From: RGIG5612 sp017511185
Lineage (GTDB): Bacteria > Bacillota > Clostridia > Lachnospirales > Lachnospiraceae
NCBI GenBank assembly: GCA_017511185.1
Contig: JAFWLF010000129.1
Span: forward strand, 1-15,993
Reading direction: 5' to 3'
Length of the DNA: 15,993 bases
Under the pieces are notes generated by a model. That model had not been told where the DNA came from and ran no database searches. It worked only from the letters and a program-made list of their open reading frames with translations. Positions 6,888 to 14,671 of this stretch are shown piece by piece. The stretch's first letter is position 1; each line of letters opens with the position of its first letter. The translations under genes were made by a program, and so were the position numbers.

Positions 6888-8264
6888 TTACAACTGTGCT
6901 TTTTCACGCACAAATGCGATCTGTTTCTGCAGAGAGTCTTTGGATGGACCTCCTGCGCTGATCCGCGTTTCCACGCAGGTCAGAAGATCGATCGCCTGAT
7001 ACACATCTTTTTCGAATAATGGGCTGTGTTTCTGATAATCCTCTAATGGATAAGTCTCCAAGACCAGCTGTCGGCTGATACAGTCGCCGACGATCTGCCC
7101 GGAGATCTTATAAGCATCACGAAACGGCAGCCCTTTTCGTACCAGATAATCCGCCAGGTCTGTCGCATTAATGAATCCGCCCTGCGCCGCCTTCTTCATG
7201 TTTTCCGGAAGCACCTGTACAGAACCGATCATTCCGGTAAAAATATCCAGACACATCTTAACTGTATCCACAGCATCAAAAATGGCTTCCTTGTCTTCCT
7301 GCATGTCCTTGTTATAGGCAAGCGGAAGCCCTTTCAGCATAGTCAAGAGCGCCATCAGATCTCCATAGACCCGGCCGCTCTTTCCGCGGACCAGTTCTGC
7401 CATATCCGAATTTTTCTTCTGCGGCATAATGGAAGATCCCGTTGTGAATTCCGAAGACAATTCAATAAATTTAAATTCCCAGCTGCTCCAAAGGATGATC
7501 TCCTCTGAAAAACGGGATAAATGCATCATCAGGATAGCAATAGCACTCAGCAGTTCCACACAGAAGTCCCTGTCTGAAACTCCATCCAGAGAATTCAGTG
7601 TAATATCATCAAATCCCAGTTTTTCCGCTTCCAGATAGCGGTCAGTATCATAGGTCGTGCCAGCCAGTGCACAGCTTCCGATCGGGGAAACATTCATACG
7701 TTTCTTTCCGTCAGCCAGCCGGTCCAGATCCCGGCACAGCATCATGGCATAGGCCATCAGATGATGTGCAAAGGTGATCGGCTGCGCGCGCTGCAGATGC
7801 GTATAGCCTGGCATGATCGTCTCTGTATGTTTTCCGGCAAGATCCAGAATGACTGCCAGAAGCTCTTTGATCTTTGTTTCGATCTCCTGCGTTTCATCCC
7901 GCAGATACATCCGCAGATCCAGTGCCACCTGATCATTCCTGGAACGTGCCGTATGCAGCTTCTTTCCTGCATCTCCGATCCGCGCAGTCAGCACTTCCTC
8001 TACAAACATGTGGATATCTTCTGCATTCTCATCAATAACAAGTGCCCCGCTCTGCAGATCATCTAAGATTGTCTGCAGTCCGTCTATGATTTTTTCCGCA
8101 TCTTCTGCAGAAATGATCTTCTGTGCAGAAAGCATGGCTGCATGCGCCATGCTCCCTTTGATATCCTGCTGATACATCCGGGAATCAAACCGAATGGAGG
8201 AATTAAAATCATCTGCCAGTTTATCTGTTTCTCCGCTGGTCCTTCCAGCCCACATCTTTGCCAT
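6888..8264 (-). CDS. argH: argininosuccinate lyase
   Basis: A 458-residue fumarase/aspartase-superfamily enzyme of normal length. The signature GSSIMPQKKN is at residues 276-285, and its flexible serine loop carries the catalytic base. HTARSRNDQVA (104-114) and GYTHLQRAQP (153-162, with the conserved His156) are the other conserved regions. It cleaves argininosuccinate to arginine and fumarate, the last step of arginine synthesis. It starts with ATG at 8264 after a GGAG motif and lies 18 nt after carB as the last gene of the arg operon. argG, the partner that makes its substrate, is not in the window. The 3' end runs convergently into hadC. Confidence 0.96.
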   Translation of the reverse strand: MAKMWAGRTSGETDKLADDFNSSIRFDSRMYQQDIKGSMAHAAMLSAQKIISAEDAEKIIDGLQTILDDLQSGALVIDENAEDIHMFVEEVLTARIGDAGKKLHTARSRNDQVALDLRMYLRDETQEIETKIKELLAVILDLAGKHTETIMPGYTHLQRAQPITFAHHLMAYAMMLCRDLDRLADGKKRMNVSPIGSCALAGTTYDTDRYLEAEKLGFDDITLNSLDGVSDRDFCVELLSAIAILMMHLSRFSEEIILWSSWEFKFIELSSEFTTGSSIMPQKKNSDMAELVRGKSGRVYGDLMALLTMLKGLPLAYNKDMQEDKEAIFDAVDTVKMCLDIFTGMIGSVQVLPENMKKAAQGGFINATDLADYLVRKGLPFRDAYKISGQIVGDCISRQLVLETYPLEDYQKHSPLFEKDVYQAIDLLTCVETRISAGGPSKDSLQKQIAFVREKAQL

Positions 8265-8282
8265 ATCGTTCTCCGTTATTCT

Positions 8283-11200
8283 TTATTTCGGTGCCTTCTG
8301 CATATGGTTGATATCTACCAGTTCCACGTTGGCAGGTGTGAACCGGCTCATCATGATATCCGCCAAAGCCGTTACCGTATCCAATGCGGTCAGACACGGG
8401 ATGCCCAGCTGCATGGCTTTCCGGTGCAGCACAGTGTAGTCACCGATGGTTGCGTCCTTTACGGCTCCGGTATAAACAATATACTGTATTTTCCCTTCTT
8501 CCATCAAGTCCGTGATCTCATTGCTTTCTGTTGCATTGGCAACGGAATGCACCGGGATACCTGTCGTGTGGATGGAAGCAGCCGTTCCACTGGTTGCATA
8601 GATGTCCATGCCCAGATCATAGAACCGTCTTGCGAAGGAATGGATTTCTTCATAATCGTGCTCTTCCACACTCAGAAGAACGCCGATCCGTTTGTTGCTG
8701 TAAATTGCCGGAACAGCAAGCCCTGCTGCATTCAAGCCCTTAAAGAGCGCTTCTGCCTTAGTCTTTCCAATACCCAGCACTTCCCCGGTGGATTTCATTT
8801 CCGGACCCAGAATAGAGTTCGCATCGTTCAGCTTTTCAAAGGAGAAGACCGGTACTTTCACGGCAAAGTAAGGCGGTACTTTGACCAACTTTGTTCCGTA
8901 ACCCAGATCTTTCAGCTTTGCACCGAGCATGACCTTTGCCGCCAGATCTACCATAGGAACATCTGTCACCTTACTGATATAAGGAACCGTCCGGGAGGCT
9001 CTTGGGTTGACTTCGATCACATACAGCTCGCCGTCGTAGATCAAGTACTGAATATTGACCAGTCCTCTTGTCTTCAGCGCCAGTGCCAGTTTTTCGGAGA
9101 TGTCACAGATCTTCTGCTGGAACTGATCGGTCAGATTATACGGAGGGTAAACGGCAATGGAATCACCGCTGTGTACGCCCGCACGTTCAATATGTTCCAT
9201 GATACCCGGGATCAGCACGTCTTCTCCGTCGGAGATGACATCTACTTCCAGTTCAATACCCGGCATATATTTATCGATCAGCACCGGATTGTCAATGCCT
9301 CCGGATAAGATCTTCTTCATATAACTTTCTGTCTGCTGCGGTCCGCGGGAGATCGTCATATTCTGTCCGCCTATAACGTAAGAAGGACGCAGAAGGACCG
9401 GATACCCGAGTGTTTCGCCTGCCTGCAGCGCCTCTTCCAATGTGTTGACGCCCATTCCCTTTGGGCGGGAAATGCCAAAGGTCTCCAAAAGTGCGTCAAA
9501 CCGCGCACGGTCCTCCGCAATATCGATACTCTCCGCAGATGTTCCCAAAATCTGCACACCCTGACTGTCCAAAAACTGTGTCAGCTTGATGGCAGTCTGG
9601 CCGCCAAATGCGACAACGACGCCAACCGGTTTCTCCACATGAATGATATTCATGACATCTTCCGGTGTCAGCGGCTCAAAGTACAGACGGTTTGCCGTAT
9701 CATAGTCCGTCGAAACGGTTTCCGGATTGTTGTTGATGATGACAACATCATAGCCCAGTTCCTGCAGTGTCCAGACACAATGGACAGAACTGTAATCGAA
9801 CTCGATGCCTTGTCCGATCCGGATCGGGCCGGAACCTAAGACAACGATCACATCCTTGCCGCTGCGTGCAAAACTGCGTGCCTCGCAGCTGCCCCCGACC
9901 GAAGGTCGAGGGAGCCCAGCGGCTTTGAGCGATTCAAAAGAACTCTCAAGAGTTCTTTCCTTTCCTCTTACGTAAGAATAAAAGTACGGATGATCCGTGC
10001 CGAACACAGCCGAACAAGTCTTCACAATTTTATAACCGAAGGAAAAGCTTTCCGTTTCCGGTTCGCCTTCCTTTGTGTATTTGATATCACAGATGCCGGT
10101 GAAATGATCTCCGCTGATCTTCTGAATAGCGGAATCTGTATAGCCCAGCTGTTTTCCTTCCAGAATGTTTTCTTTTGTTGCACCTTCTTTTGCCAGCTTC
10201 TCCTCATAGTCTGCCAGATTTTTAAACTTCTGCAGGAAGTAAGGATCGATCATCGTCAACGCGTAAATCTCTTCCAGCGGCATACCGGATTTAATAGCCT
10301 CAAAAACGGTAAAGATCCGGCGGTCGTCCTGATCCAGGAGACGTTCTTTTAACGGCTTGTCATTGATCGGCGCGGCATTAAAAGTCTCCAGCCCGATCTC
10401 CGCGCCGCGAACGGCCTTCATCATGGCCATCTCAAAGGTCGGTGCGATGGACATCACTTCGCCTGTTGCCTTCATCTGCGTTCCCAGCTTCCGACTGGAT
10501 CCGGCAAATTTATCAAACGGCCATTTTGGGAATTTCGCGACAATGTAATCCACTGCCGGCTCGAATCCATCCAGAGAATCTCCGGTGACCGGATGTTTGA
10601 TCTCTGCCAATGTATAACCCAGCGCCAGTTTTGTCGTGATCTTTGCGATCGGATATCCGGTCGCCTTAGATGCCAGAGCTGAAGAACGGGAAACACGCGG
10701 ATTGACCTCGATCACCGCGTACTCGCTTCCGTCCGGCTTTAATGCAAACTGGCAGTTGCATCCGCCGATCACTCCGATAGATGTAACAATATCCAATGCC
10801 GCCTGCCGCAGCATAGAAAATTCACGATCCGTTAATGTCAATGCAGGTGCCACAACAATAGAATCTCCGGTATGAATACCAACCGGATCCACGTTTTCCA
10901 TGGAGCAGACGATGGTTGCGGAACCCGTATGATCCCGCATGGTTTCAAACTCAATCTCTTTCCATCCGGAAATACATTTCTCAACCAGGATCTGCGTGAT
11001 CGGGGACATATCCAATCCTGTCTTTGCAATTGTTTTTAATTCTTCTTCATTTGCAGCGATACCACCTCCGGTACCGCCCAGGGTAAAAGCAGGCCGCACG
11101 ATGATCGGATAACCGATCTTTTCCGCGATTACCAGTGCCGTATCCACATCTTCCGCAATATCGGAAGGCACACACGGCTGGCCGATGGCCTGCATTGCAT

Positions 11201-11600
11201 CACGGAATTTTTCACGGTCTTCTGCTTTATTGATTGCTTCCACATCCGTGCCCAGCAGCTTCACACCGTATTTATCCAGTGTTCCGTTTTCCTTCAGCTG
11301 CATAGAAATGGTCAGGCCACTCTGCCCTCCAAGTCCTGCAATCAGTCCGTCCGGGCGCTCTTTTTCAATGACGCGCGCAACCATCTCTGCATTCAATGCT
11401 TCCAGATAGATCTCGCTTGCCAGATGTTTATCTGTCATGATGGTCGCCGGATTGGAATTGACCAGCACAACATCCAGGCCTTCGTCTTTCAAAACGCGGC
11501 ACGCCTGTGCGCCGGCATAATCAAACTCTGCAGCCTGTCCGATCACGATCGGCCCAGACCCGATGACCATTACTTTTTTGACTGTGTTATCTCTCGGCAT
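8283..11600 (-). CDS. carB: carbamoyl-phosphate synthase large subunit with an in-frame palindromic insertion
   Basis: An 1105-residue CarB. The N-terminal half (VMVIGSGPIVIGQAAEFDYAG) and C-terminal half (VIVVLGSGPIRIGQGIEFDYSS, from about residue 579) are the duplicated ATP-grasp synthetase units for carboxyphosphate and carbamoyl phosphate. An oligomerization domain (about 400-547) lies between them, and an MGS-like allosteric domain forms the C-terminus (from about 965). It makes carbamoyl phosphate for the ArgF step and for pyrimidines, using ammonia channelled from the small subunit CarA. Two oddities: no carA is next to it, and residues about 548-576 (RTLESS...EARSFAR) are extra compared with E. 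coli CarB (1073 residues), encoded by a nested palindrome at the domain junction. The reading frame is intact across the insert. ATG at 11600, 12 nt after argF. Confidence 0.95.
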   Translation of the reverse strand: MPRDNTVKKVMVIGSGPIVIGQAAEFDYAGAQACRVLKDEGLDVVLVNSNPATIMTDKHLASEIYLEALNAEMVARVIEKERPDGLIAGLGGQSGLTISMQLKENGTLDKYGVKLLGTDVEAINKAEDREKFRDAMQAIGQPCVPSDIAEDVDTALVIAEKIGYPIIVRPAFTLGGTGGGIAANEEELKTIAKTGLDMSPITQILVEKCISGWKEIEFETMRDHTGSATIVCSMENVDPVGIHTGDSIVVAPALTLTDREFSMLRQAALDIVTSIGVIGGCNCQFALKPDGSEYAVIEVNPRVSRSSALASKATGYPIAKITTKLALGYTLAEIKHPVTGDSLDGFEPAVDYIVAKFPKWPFDKFAGSSRKLGTQMKATGEVMSIAPTFEMAMMKAVRGAEIGLETFNAAPINDKPLKERLLDQDDRRIFTVFEAIKSGMPLEEIYALTMIDPYFLQKFKNLADYEEKLAKEGATKENILEGKQLGYTDSAIQKISGDHFTGICDIKYTKEGEPETESFSFGYKIVKTCSAVFGTDHPYFYSYVRGKERTLESSFESLKAAGLPRPSVGGSCEARSFARSGKDVIVVLGSGPIRIGQGIEFDYSSVHCVWTLQELGYDVVIINNNPETVSTDYDTANRLYFEPLTPEDVMNIIHVEKPVGVVVAFGGQTAIKLTQFLDSQGVQILGTSAESIDIAEDRARFDALLETFGISRPKGMGVNTLEEALQAGETLGYPVLLRPSYVIGGQNMTISRGPQQTESYMKKILSGGIDNPVLIDKYMPGIELEVDVISDGEDVLIPGIMEHIERAGVHSGDSIAVYPPYNLTDQFQQKICDISEKLALALKTRGLVNIQYLIYDGELYVIEVNPRASRTVPYISKVTDVPMVDLAAKVMLGAKLKDLGYGTKLVKVPPYFAVKVPVFSFEKLNDANSILGPEMKSTGEVLGIGKTKAEALFKGLNAAGLAVPAIYSNKRIGVLLSVEEHDYEEIHSFARRFYDLGMDIYATSGTAASIHTTGIPVHSVANATESNEITDLMEEGKIQYIVYTGAVKDATIGDYTVLHRKAMQLGIPCLTALDTVTALADIMMSRFTPANVELVDINHMQKAPK
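9874..9958. repeat. palindromic element inside carB (candidate small mobile element, translated)
   Basis: A compact stretch of nested inverted repeats within the coding sequence. Part A: arms 9937-9946 and 9949-9958, 10 bp, perfect, 2-nt centre, core AAGAACTCT-CA-AGAGTTCTT. Part B: TTTGA / TCAAA arms near 9924-9938. Part C: GC-rich hairpin with 9-bp arms 9892-9900 and 9904-9912, 3-nt loop and one G-U pair as minus-strand RNA. Part C is stacked on a second stem (9917-9920 with 9888-9891) and a GCC/GGC closing stem. An 8-bp direct repeat CTGCGTGC (9862-9869, 9874-9881) sits at one end. Translation on the carB frame adds about 30 residues. Boundaries are approximate, since no uninterrupted homologue could be aligned. 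I see no second copy in the window. Confidence 0.7.
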
Positions 11601-11612
11601 AACCTACCCCTT

Positions 11613-12596
11613 TTATAATGTTGCCGCCATAACTGCTTTGATGGTATGCATACGGTTCTCTGCCTCATCAAATACGATGGATGCCTTGCCCTCAAATACT
11701 TCATCGGTCACTTCCATACAGGTCAGACCGAATTTCTCATAAATATCTTTTCCGATGGTCGTGTTCAGATCATGAAACGCCGGCAGGCAGTGCATAAACC
11801 GGCATTGCTCTCCTGCAGCATCCATTAATTTCTGATTCACCTGATAAGGAAGCAGATCATTGATCCGCTCTTCCCAGACTTCATCTGCTTCTCCCATGGA
11901 TACCCAAACATCGGTATAGATCACGTCAGCACCTTCTACCGCCTTCATCGGATCTTCTTCAAAACAGATGACTGCGCCGGTTTCTTTTGCAATCTCCTGA
12001 CATGCCGCCGTTAATTCGGCATTCGGAAAATACTTTGCCGGTGCGCAGGCAGTAAACTGCATTCCCATCTTGGCACAGCCAACCATCAGTGAATTAGCCA
12101 TGTTGTACCGCGCATCACCCATAAAGACCAGTTTCTTTCCTTTTAAGCCGCCAAAGTGCTCTTTGATCGTCAGGAAATCAGCCAGTACCTGGGTCGGATG
12201 AAACTCATTGGTCAGACCGTTCCAGACCGGAACGCCTGCATACTGTGCTAACGCATCCACGATCTCCTGTCCAAATCCACGGTATTCAATACCATCGAAC
12301 ATCCGCCCTAAAACACGAGCCGTATCTGCGATGCTTTCCTTTTTTCCAATCTGAGATCCGGACGGATCCAGGTATGTCGGATGCATGCCCAGATCTGTTG
12401 CTGCCACTTCAAATGCACAGCGGGTCCGGGTGCTGGTCTTTTCAAAGATCAGCGCTATATTTTTTCCTTCATGAAGCCGATGAGGAATACCTGCTTTCTT
12501 TTTTGCTTTCAGTTCTGCTGCCAGATCCAGAAGGCCTTCTATCTCCTCCGGCGTAAAATCCAGAAGCTTTAAAAAGTTCTTATTTTTCAGATCCAT
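11613..12596 (-). CDS. argF: ornithine carbamoyltransferase
   Basis: A 327-residue OTCase. The carbamoyl-phosphate loop STRTR (55-59), HPTQ (133-136), the ornithine-binding SMG loop (233-235) and HCLP (269-272) are all present; SMG marks ornithine rather than putrescine as the acceptor. It joins carbamoyl phosphate and ornithine to citrulline. The FMHCLPAFHD and SQIGKKESIADTARVLGRMFDGIEYRGFGQ stretches resemble the longer E. coli ArgI/ArcB-type subgroup. Gene context, between argD and carB in an anabolic operon with no arcA or arcC, argues for biosynthesis. The ATG at 12596 is 2 nt after the argD stop, with AAAGGAA within the end of argD, so translation is probably coupled. Confidence 0.95.
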   Translation of the reverse strand: MDLKNKNFLKLLDFTPEEIEGLLDLAAELKAKKKAGIPHRLHEGKNIALIFEKTSTRTRCAFEVAATDLGMHPTYLDPSGSQIGKKESIADTARVLGRMFDGIEYRGFGQEIVDALAQYAGVPVWNGLTNEFHPTQVLADFLTIKEHFGGLKGKKLVFMGDARYNMANSLMVGCAKMGMQFTACAPAKYFPNAELTAACQEIAKETGAVICFEEDPMKAVEGADVIYTDVWVSMGEADEVWEERINDLLPYQVNQKLMDAAGEQCRFMHCLPAFHDLNTTIGKDIYEKFGLTCMEVTDEVFEGKASIVFDEAENRMHTIKAVMAATL

Positions 12597-12598
12597 CT

Positions 12599-13765
12599 TT
12601 ATTCCTTTCCGGCTTCTTCTTTGATCACTGCCACTGCTTTTTTCAACACGTCCATTGGGATATTCAATGCTGGAAGCAGACGGACCTTATCTTTGGCTGT
12701 CAGACAAAGAACACCATTTTCCATACATCCCTTCAATACTTCCGCTGCCGGTTTTTCTGTTTTAATGCCGATCATTAATCCCATACCGGAAACGCTTTCG
12801 ATCCCTTTTGCTCCCTGCAGTGTTTCAAAAATGTATTTGCTTTTTTCTTTTACTTCTTCCAGAAGAACCTCATCGATCCGCTCCACTACACTTACAGCTG
12901 CAGCACAGGATACCGGATTGCCGCCAAACGTGGAACCGTTATCTCCAGGTCCGAAAATGTTTTCTACTTTTTCGCCCAAAAGTGTTGCTCCGATCGGAAG
13001 CCCGCCGGCCAGTCCCTTTGCCGTGGAAACAATATCCGGCTGAAGGCCGAAATGCATATAGGAATAAAACGCACCGGTCCTTCCGTTGCCAGTCTGCACT
13101 TCATCTACGATCAACGGGATGTCTTCCTCTTTTGCTATCTGGTCGATCGCTTTTACAAAATCTTCTGTCAGCGGGATCACGCCGCCTTCACCCTGTACGC
13201 ACTCGATCATAATGCCGGCGATCTTATTGTTTGCGATCGTTTCTTTTAATCCGGCAACATCCCCTGCTGCCACATGAACAAATCCAGGTGTGAGCGGCGT
13301 AAACAGTTCATGGAAATGATCCTGTCCGGTTGCAGCCAGCGTGGTCAGGGTCCTGCCATGAAAACTATTGATCAGTGTAATGATCGTATAGCAGTCATTC
13401 CCTTTTTTCTCTGCAGAATATTTTCTTGCCGCTTTGATCGCCGTCTCGTTTGCCTCCGCACCCGAGTTGCAGAAGAACACTTTTTTCATTCCGCTCTTCT
13501 GGCATAAAAGCTGTGCCAGCTTGGCACAAGGCTCCGTATAGTAAAGATTCGACATATGCTGTACTTTACCGATCTGATCGATCACCGCTTTTTGCCACTG
13601 TTCATCAGCAATACCAAAGGCGGTCACGCCGATGCCGCTGCCCATGTCGATATATTCTTTTCCATTGTCATCATAAACCAGAGATCCCTTTCCACTGACA
13701 ATCTCCACCGGAAAGCGGTTGTATGTTTTAGCAATATAGGTTTGATCGATTTCTTTGATTCCCAT
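12599..13765 (-). CDS. argD: acetylornithine aminotransferase
   Basis: A 388-residue class III PLP-dependent aminotransferase. The PLP lysine is Lys250 (STAKGLAGG), the ring-nitrogen aspartate is Asp221 (IVDEVQTGNGRTG), and the phosphate-binding segment is CNSGAEANETAIKAAR (99-114). It converts N-acetylglutamate semialdehyde plus glutamate to N-acetylornithine and 2-oxoglutarate. Length and DEVQTGNGRTG fit ArgD; related enzymes (ornithine or succinyldiaminopimelate aminotransferases) are less likely in this operon. ATG at 13765 has AAGGAG closely upstream, and the gene follows argB by 17 nt. Confidence 0.95.
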   Translation of the reverse strand: MGIKEIDQTYIAKTYNRFPVEIVSGKGSLVYDDNGKEYIDMGSGIGVTAFGIADEQWQKAVIDQIGKVQHMSNLYYTEPCAKLAQLLCQKSGMKKVFFCNSGAEANETAIKAARKYSAEKKGNDCYTIITLINSFHGRTLTTLAATGQDHFHELFTPLTPGFVHVAAGDVAGLKETIANNKIAGIMIECVQGEGGVIPLTEDFVKAIDQIAKEEDIPLIVDEVQTGNGRTGAFYSYMHFGLQPDIVSTAKGLAGGLPIGATLLGEKVENIFGPGDNGSTFGGNPVSCAAAVSVVERIDEVLLEEVKEKSKYIFETLQGAKGIESVSGMGLMIGIKTEKPAAEVLKGCMENGVLCLTAKDKVRLLPALNIPMDVLKKAVAVIKEEAGKE

Positions 13766-13782
13766 GATTTCTCCTTGTATTG

Positions 13783-14658
13783 TTAATATATTTCTTCTTC
13801 GTCTGCCTTGATCAGCGTACCGGCACCTTCATTTGTCAGCAGCTCCATCAGGATAGAATGTGAGATCCGTCCATCCAGTATAACGACGTTTTTCACGCCC
13901 TTGTTGATCGCCTCGATACAGCAGTCTACCTTAGGGATCATTCCGCCGGAGATAATACCTTTCTCGTAAAGCATCTGGGCCTCACTGATCGTCAGTTCCG
14001 GGATCAGCGTATCCGGATCATCCATATCTTCCAGGATACCGTCTATATCTGTCATCATGATCAGACGTTCCGCTTCCAGCGCTCCTGCAATGTGAGCAGC
14101 GGCTGTATCGCCATTGATGTTATAGACATTTCCTTCTTTATCACAGCCTATCGTCGAGATGACCGGAATATATCCTCTTTCCAGAAGGCCCGTGACCGGA
14201 TCGATATTGATCTTTGTCACATCTCCCACGAATCCTAATCTTTCATCTTTCATCGATGCTTCGATCAGTCTGGCATCTGTTCCGGAAAGTCCGATCGCTT
14301 TACCGCCCTTCAGTTCCAGCAGATTGACCAGTGACTTATTCACTTTTCCTGTCAGCACCATCTGTACGATCTCGATCGTTTCTTCATCTGTTACACGGAG
14401 CCCGTCCACGAATTCAGATTTTTTGCCCAGCTTATTCATCATGTCTGTGATTTCCGGGCCTCCGCCGTGAACCAAAACCACTTTAACGCCAATGAGCCAT
14501 AGAAGAACAATGTCTTCCATGACTTGCTGTTTCAATTCCTCATTGATCATTGCATTGCCGCCGTATTTTACGACGACCACTTTTCCCGTGTAACGCTGGA
14601 TGTACGGAAGTGCCTGTGTCAGGATCTCCGCCCGTTCCGGATTGGAATACTCATTCAT
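13783..14658 (-). CDS. argB: acetylglutamate kinase
   Basis: A 291-residue amino acid kinase. The glycine-rich KYGGNAM (31-37) and VHGGGPEI (63-70) segments, the GLRVTDEETIEIVQMVL region and the C-terminal GGMIPKVDCCIEAI and GRISHSILMELLTNEGAGTLI identify NAG kinase. It phosphorylates N-acetylglutamate, the committed step when acetyl groups are recycled by ArgJ. An N-terminal helical extension before the first strand (residues 1-25, NPERAEILTQALPYIQRYTGK) is the feature linked to arginine feedback inhibition in NAG kinases of recycling pathways, so inhibition by arginine is likely. I chose ATG 14658 over the frame-opening ATG at 14691 because GAGGG lies about 8 nt upstream and it avoids overlapping argJ; the gap to the argJ stop is 13 nt. 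Confidence 0.95.
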   Translation of the reverse strand: MNEYSNPERAEILTQALPYIQRYTGKVVVVKYGGNAMINEELKQQVMEDIVLLWLIGVKVVLVHGGGPEITDMMNKLGKKSEFVDGLRVTDEETIEIVQMVLTGKVNKSLVNLLELKGGKAIGLSGTDARLIEASMKDERLGFVGDVTKINIDPVTGLLERGYIPVISTIGCDKEGNVYNINGDTAAAHIAGALEAERLIMMTDIDGILEDMDDPDTLIPELTISEAQMLYEKGIISGGMIPKVDCCIEAINKGVKNVVILDGRISHSILMELLTNEGAGTLIKADEEEIY

Positions 14659-14671
14659 TGCTTTTCCCTCA

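Noticed and set aside
8142..9308. 388-codon open frame on the plus strand
   Set aside because: It lies antisense to carB and argH, encodes a cysteine- and histidine-rich sequence with no family resemblance, and has no ribosome binding site. Shadow of real genes.
9862..9881. 8-bp direct repeat CTGCGTGC as a target-site duplication of the carB insert
   Set aside because: Both copies lie at the same end of the element, 4 bp apart, rather than flanking it, so it does not show a duplication from insertion.
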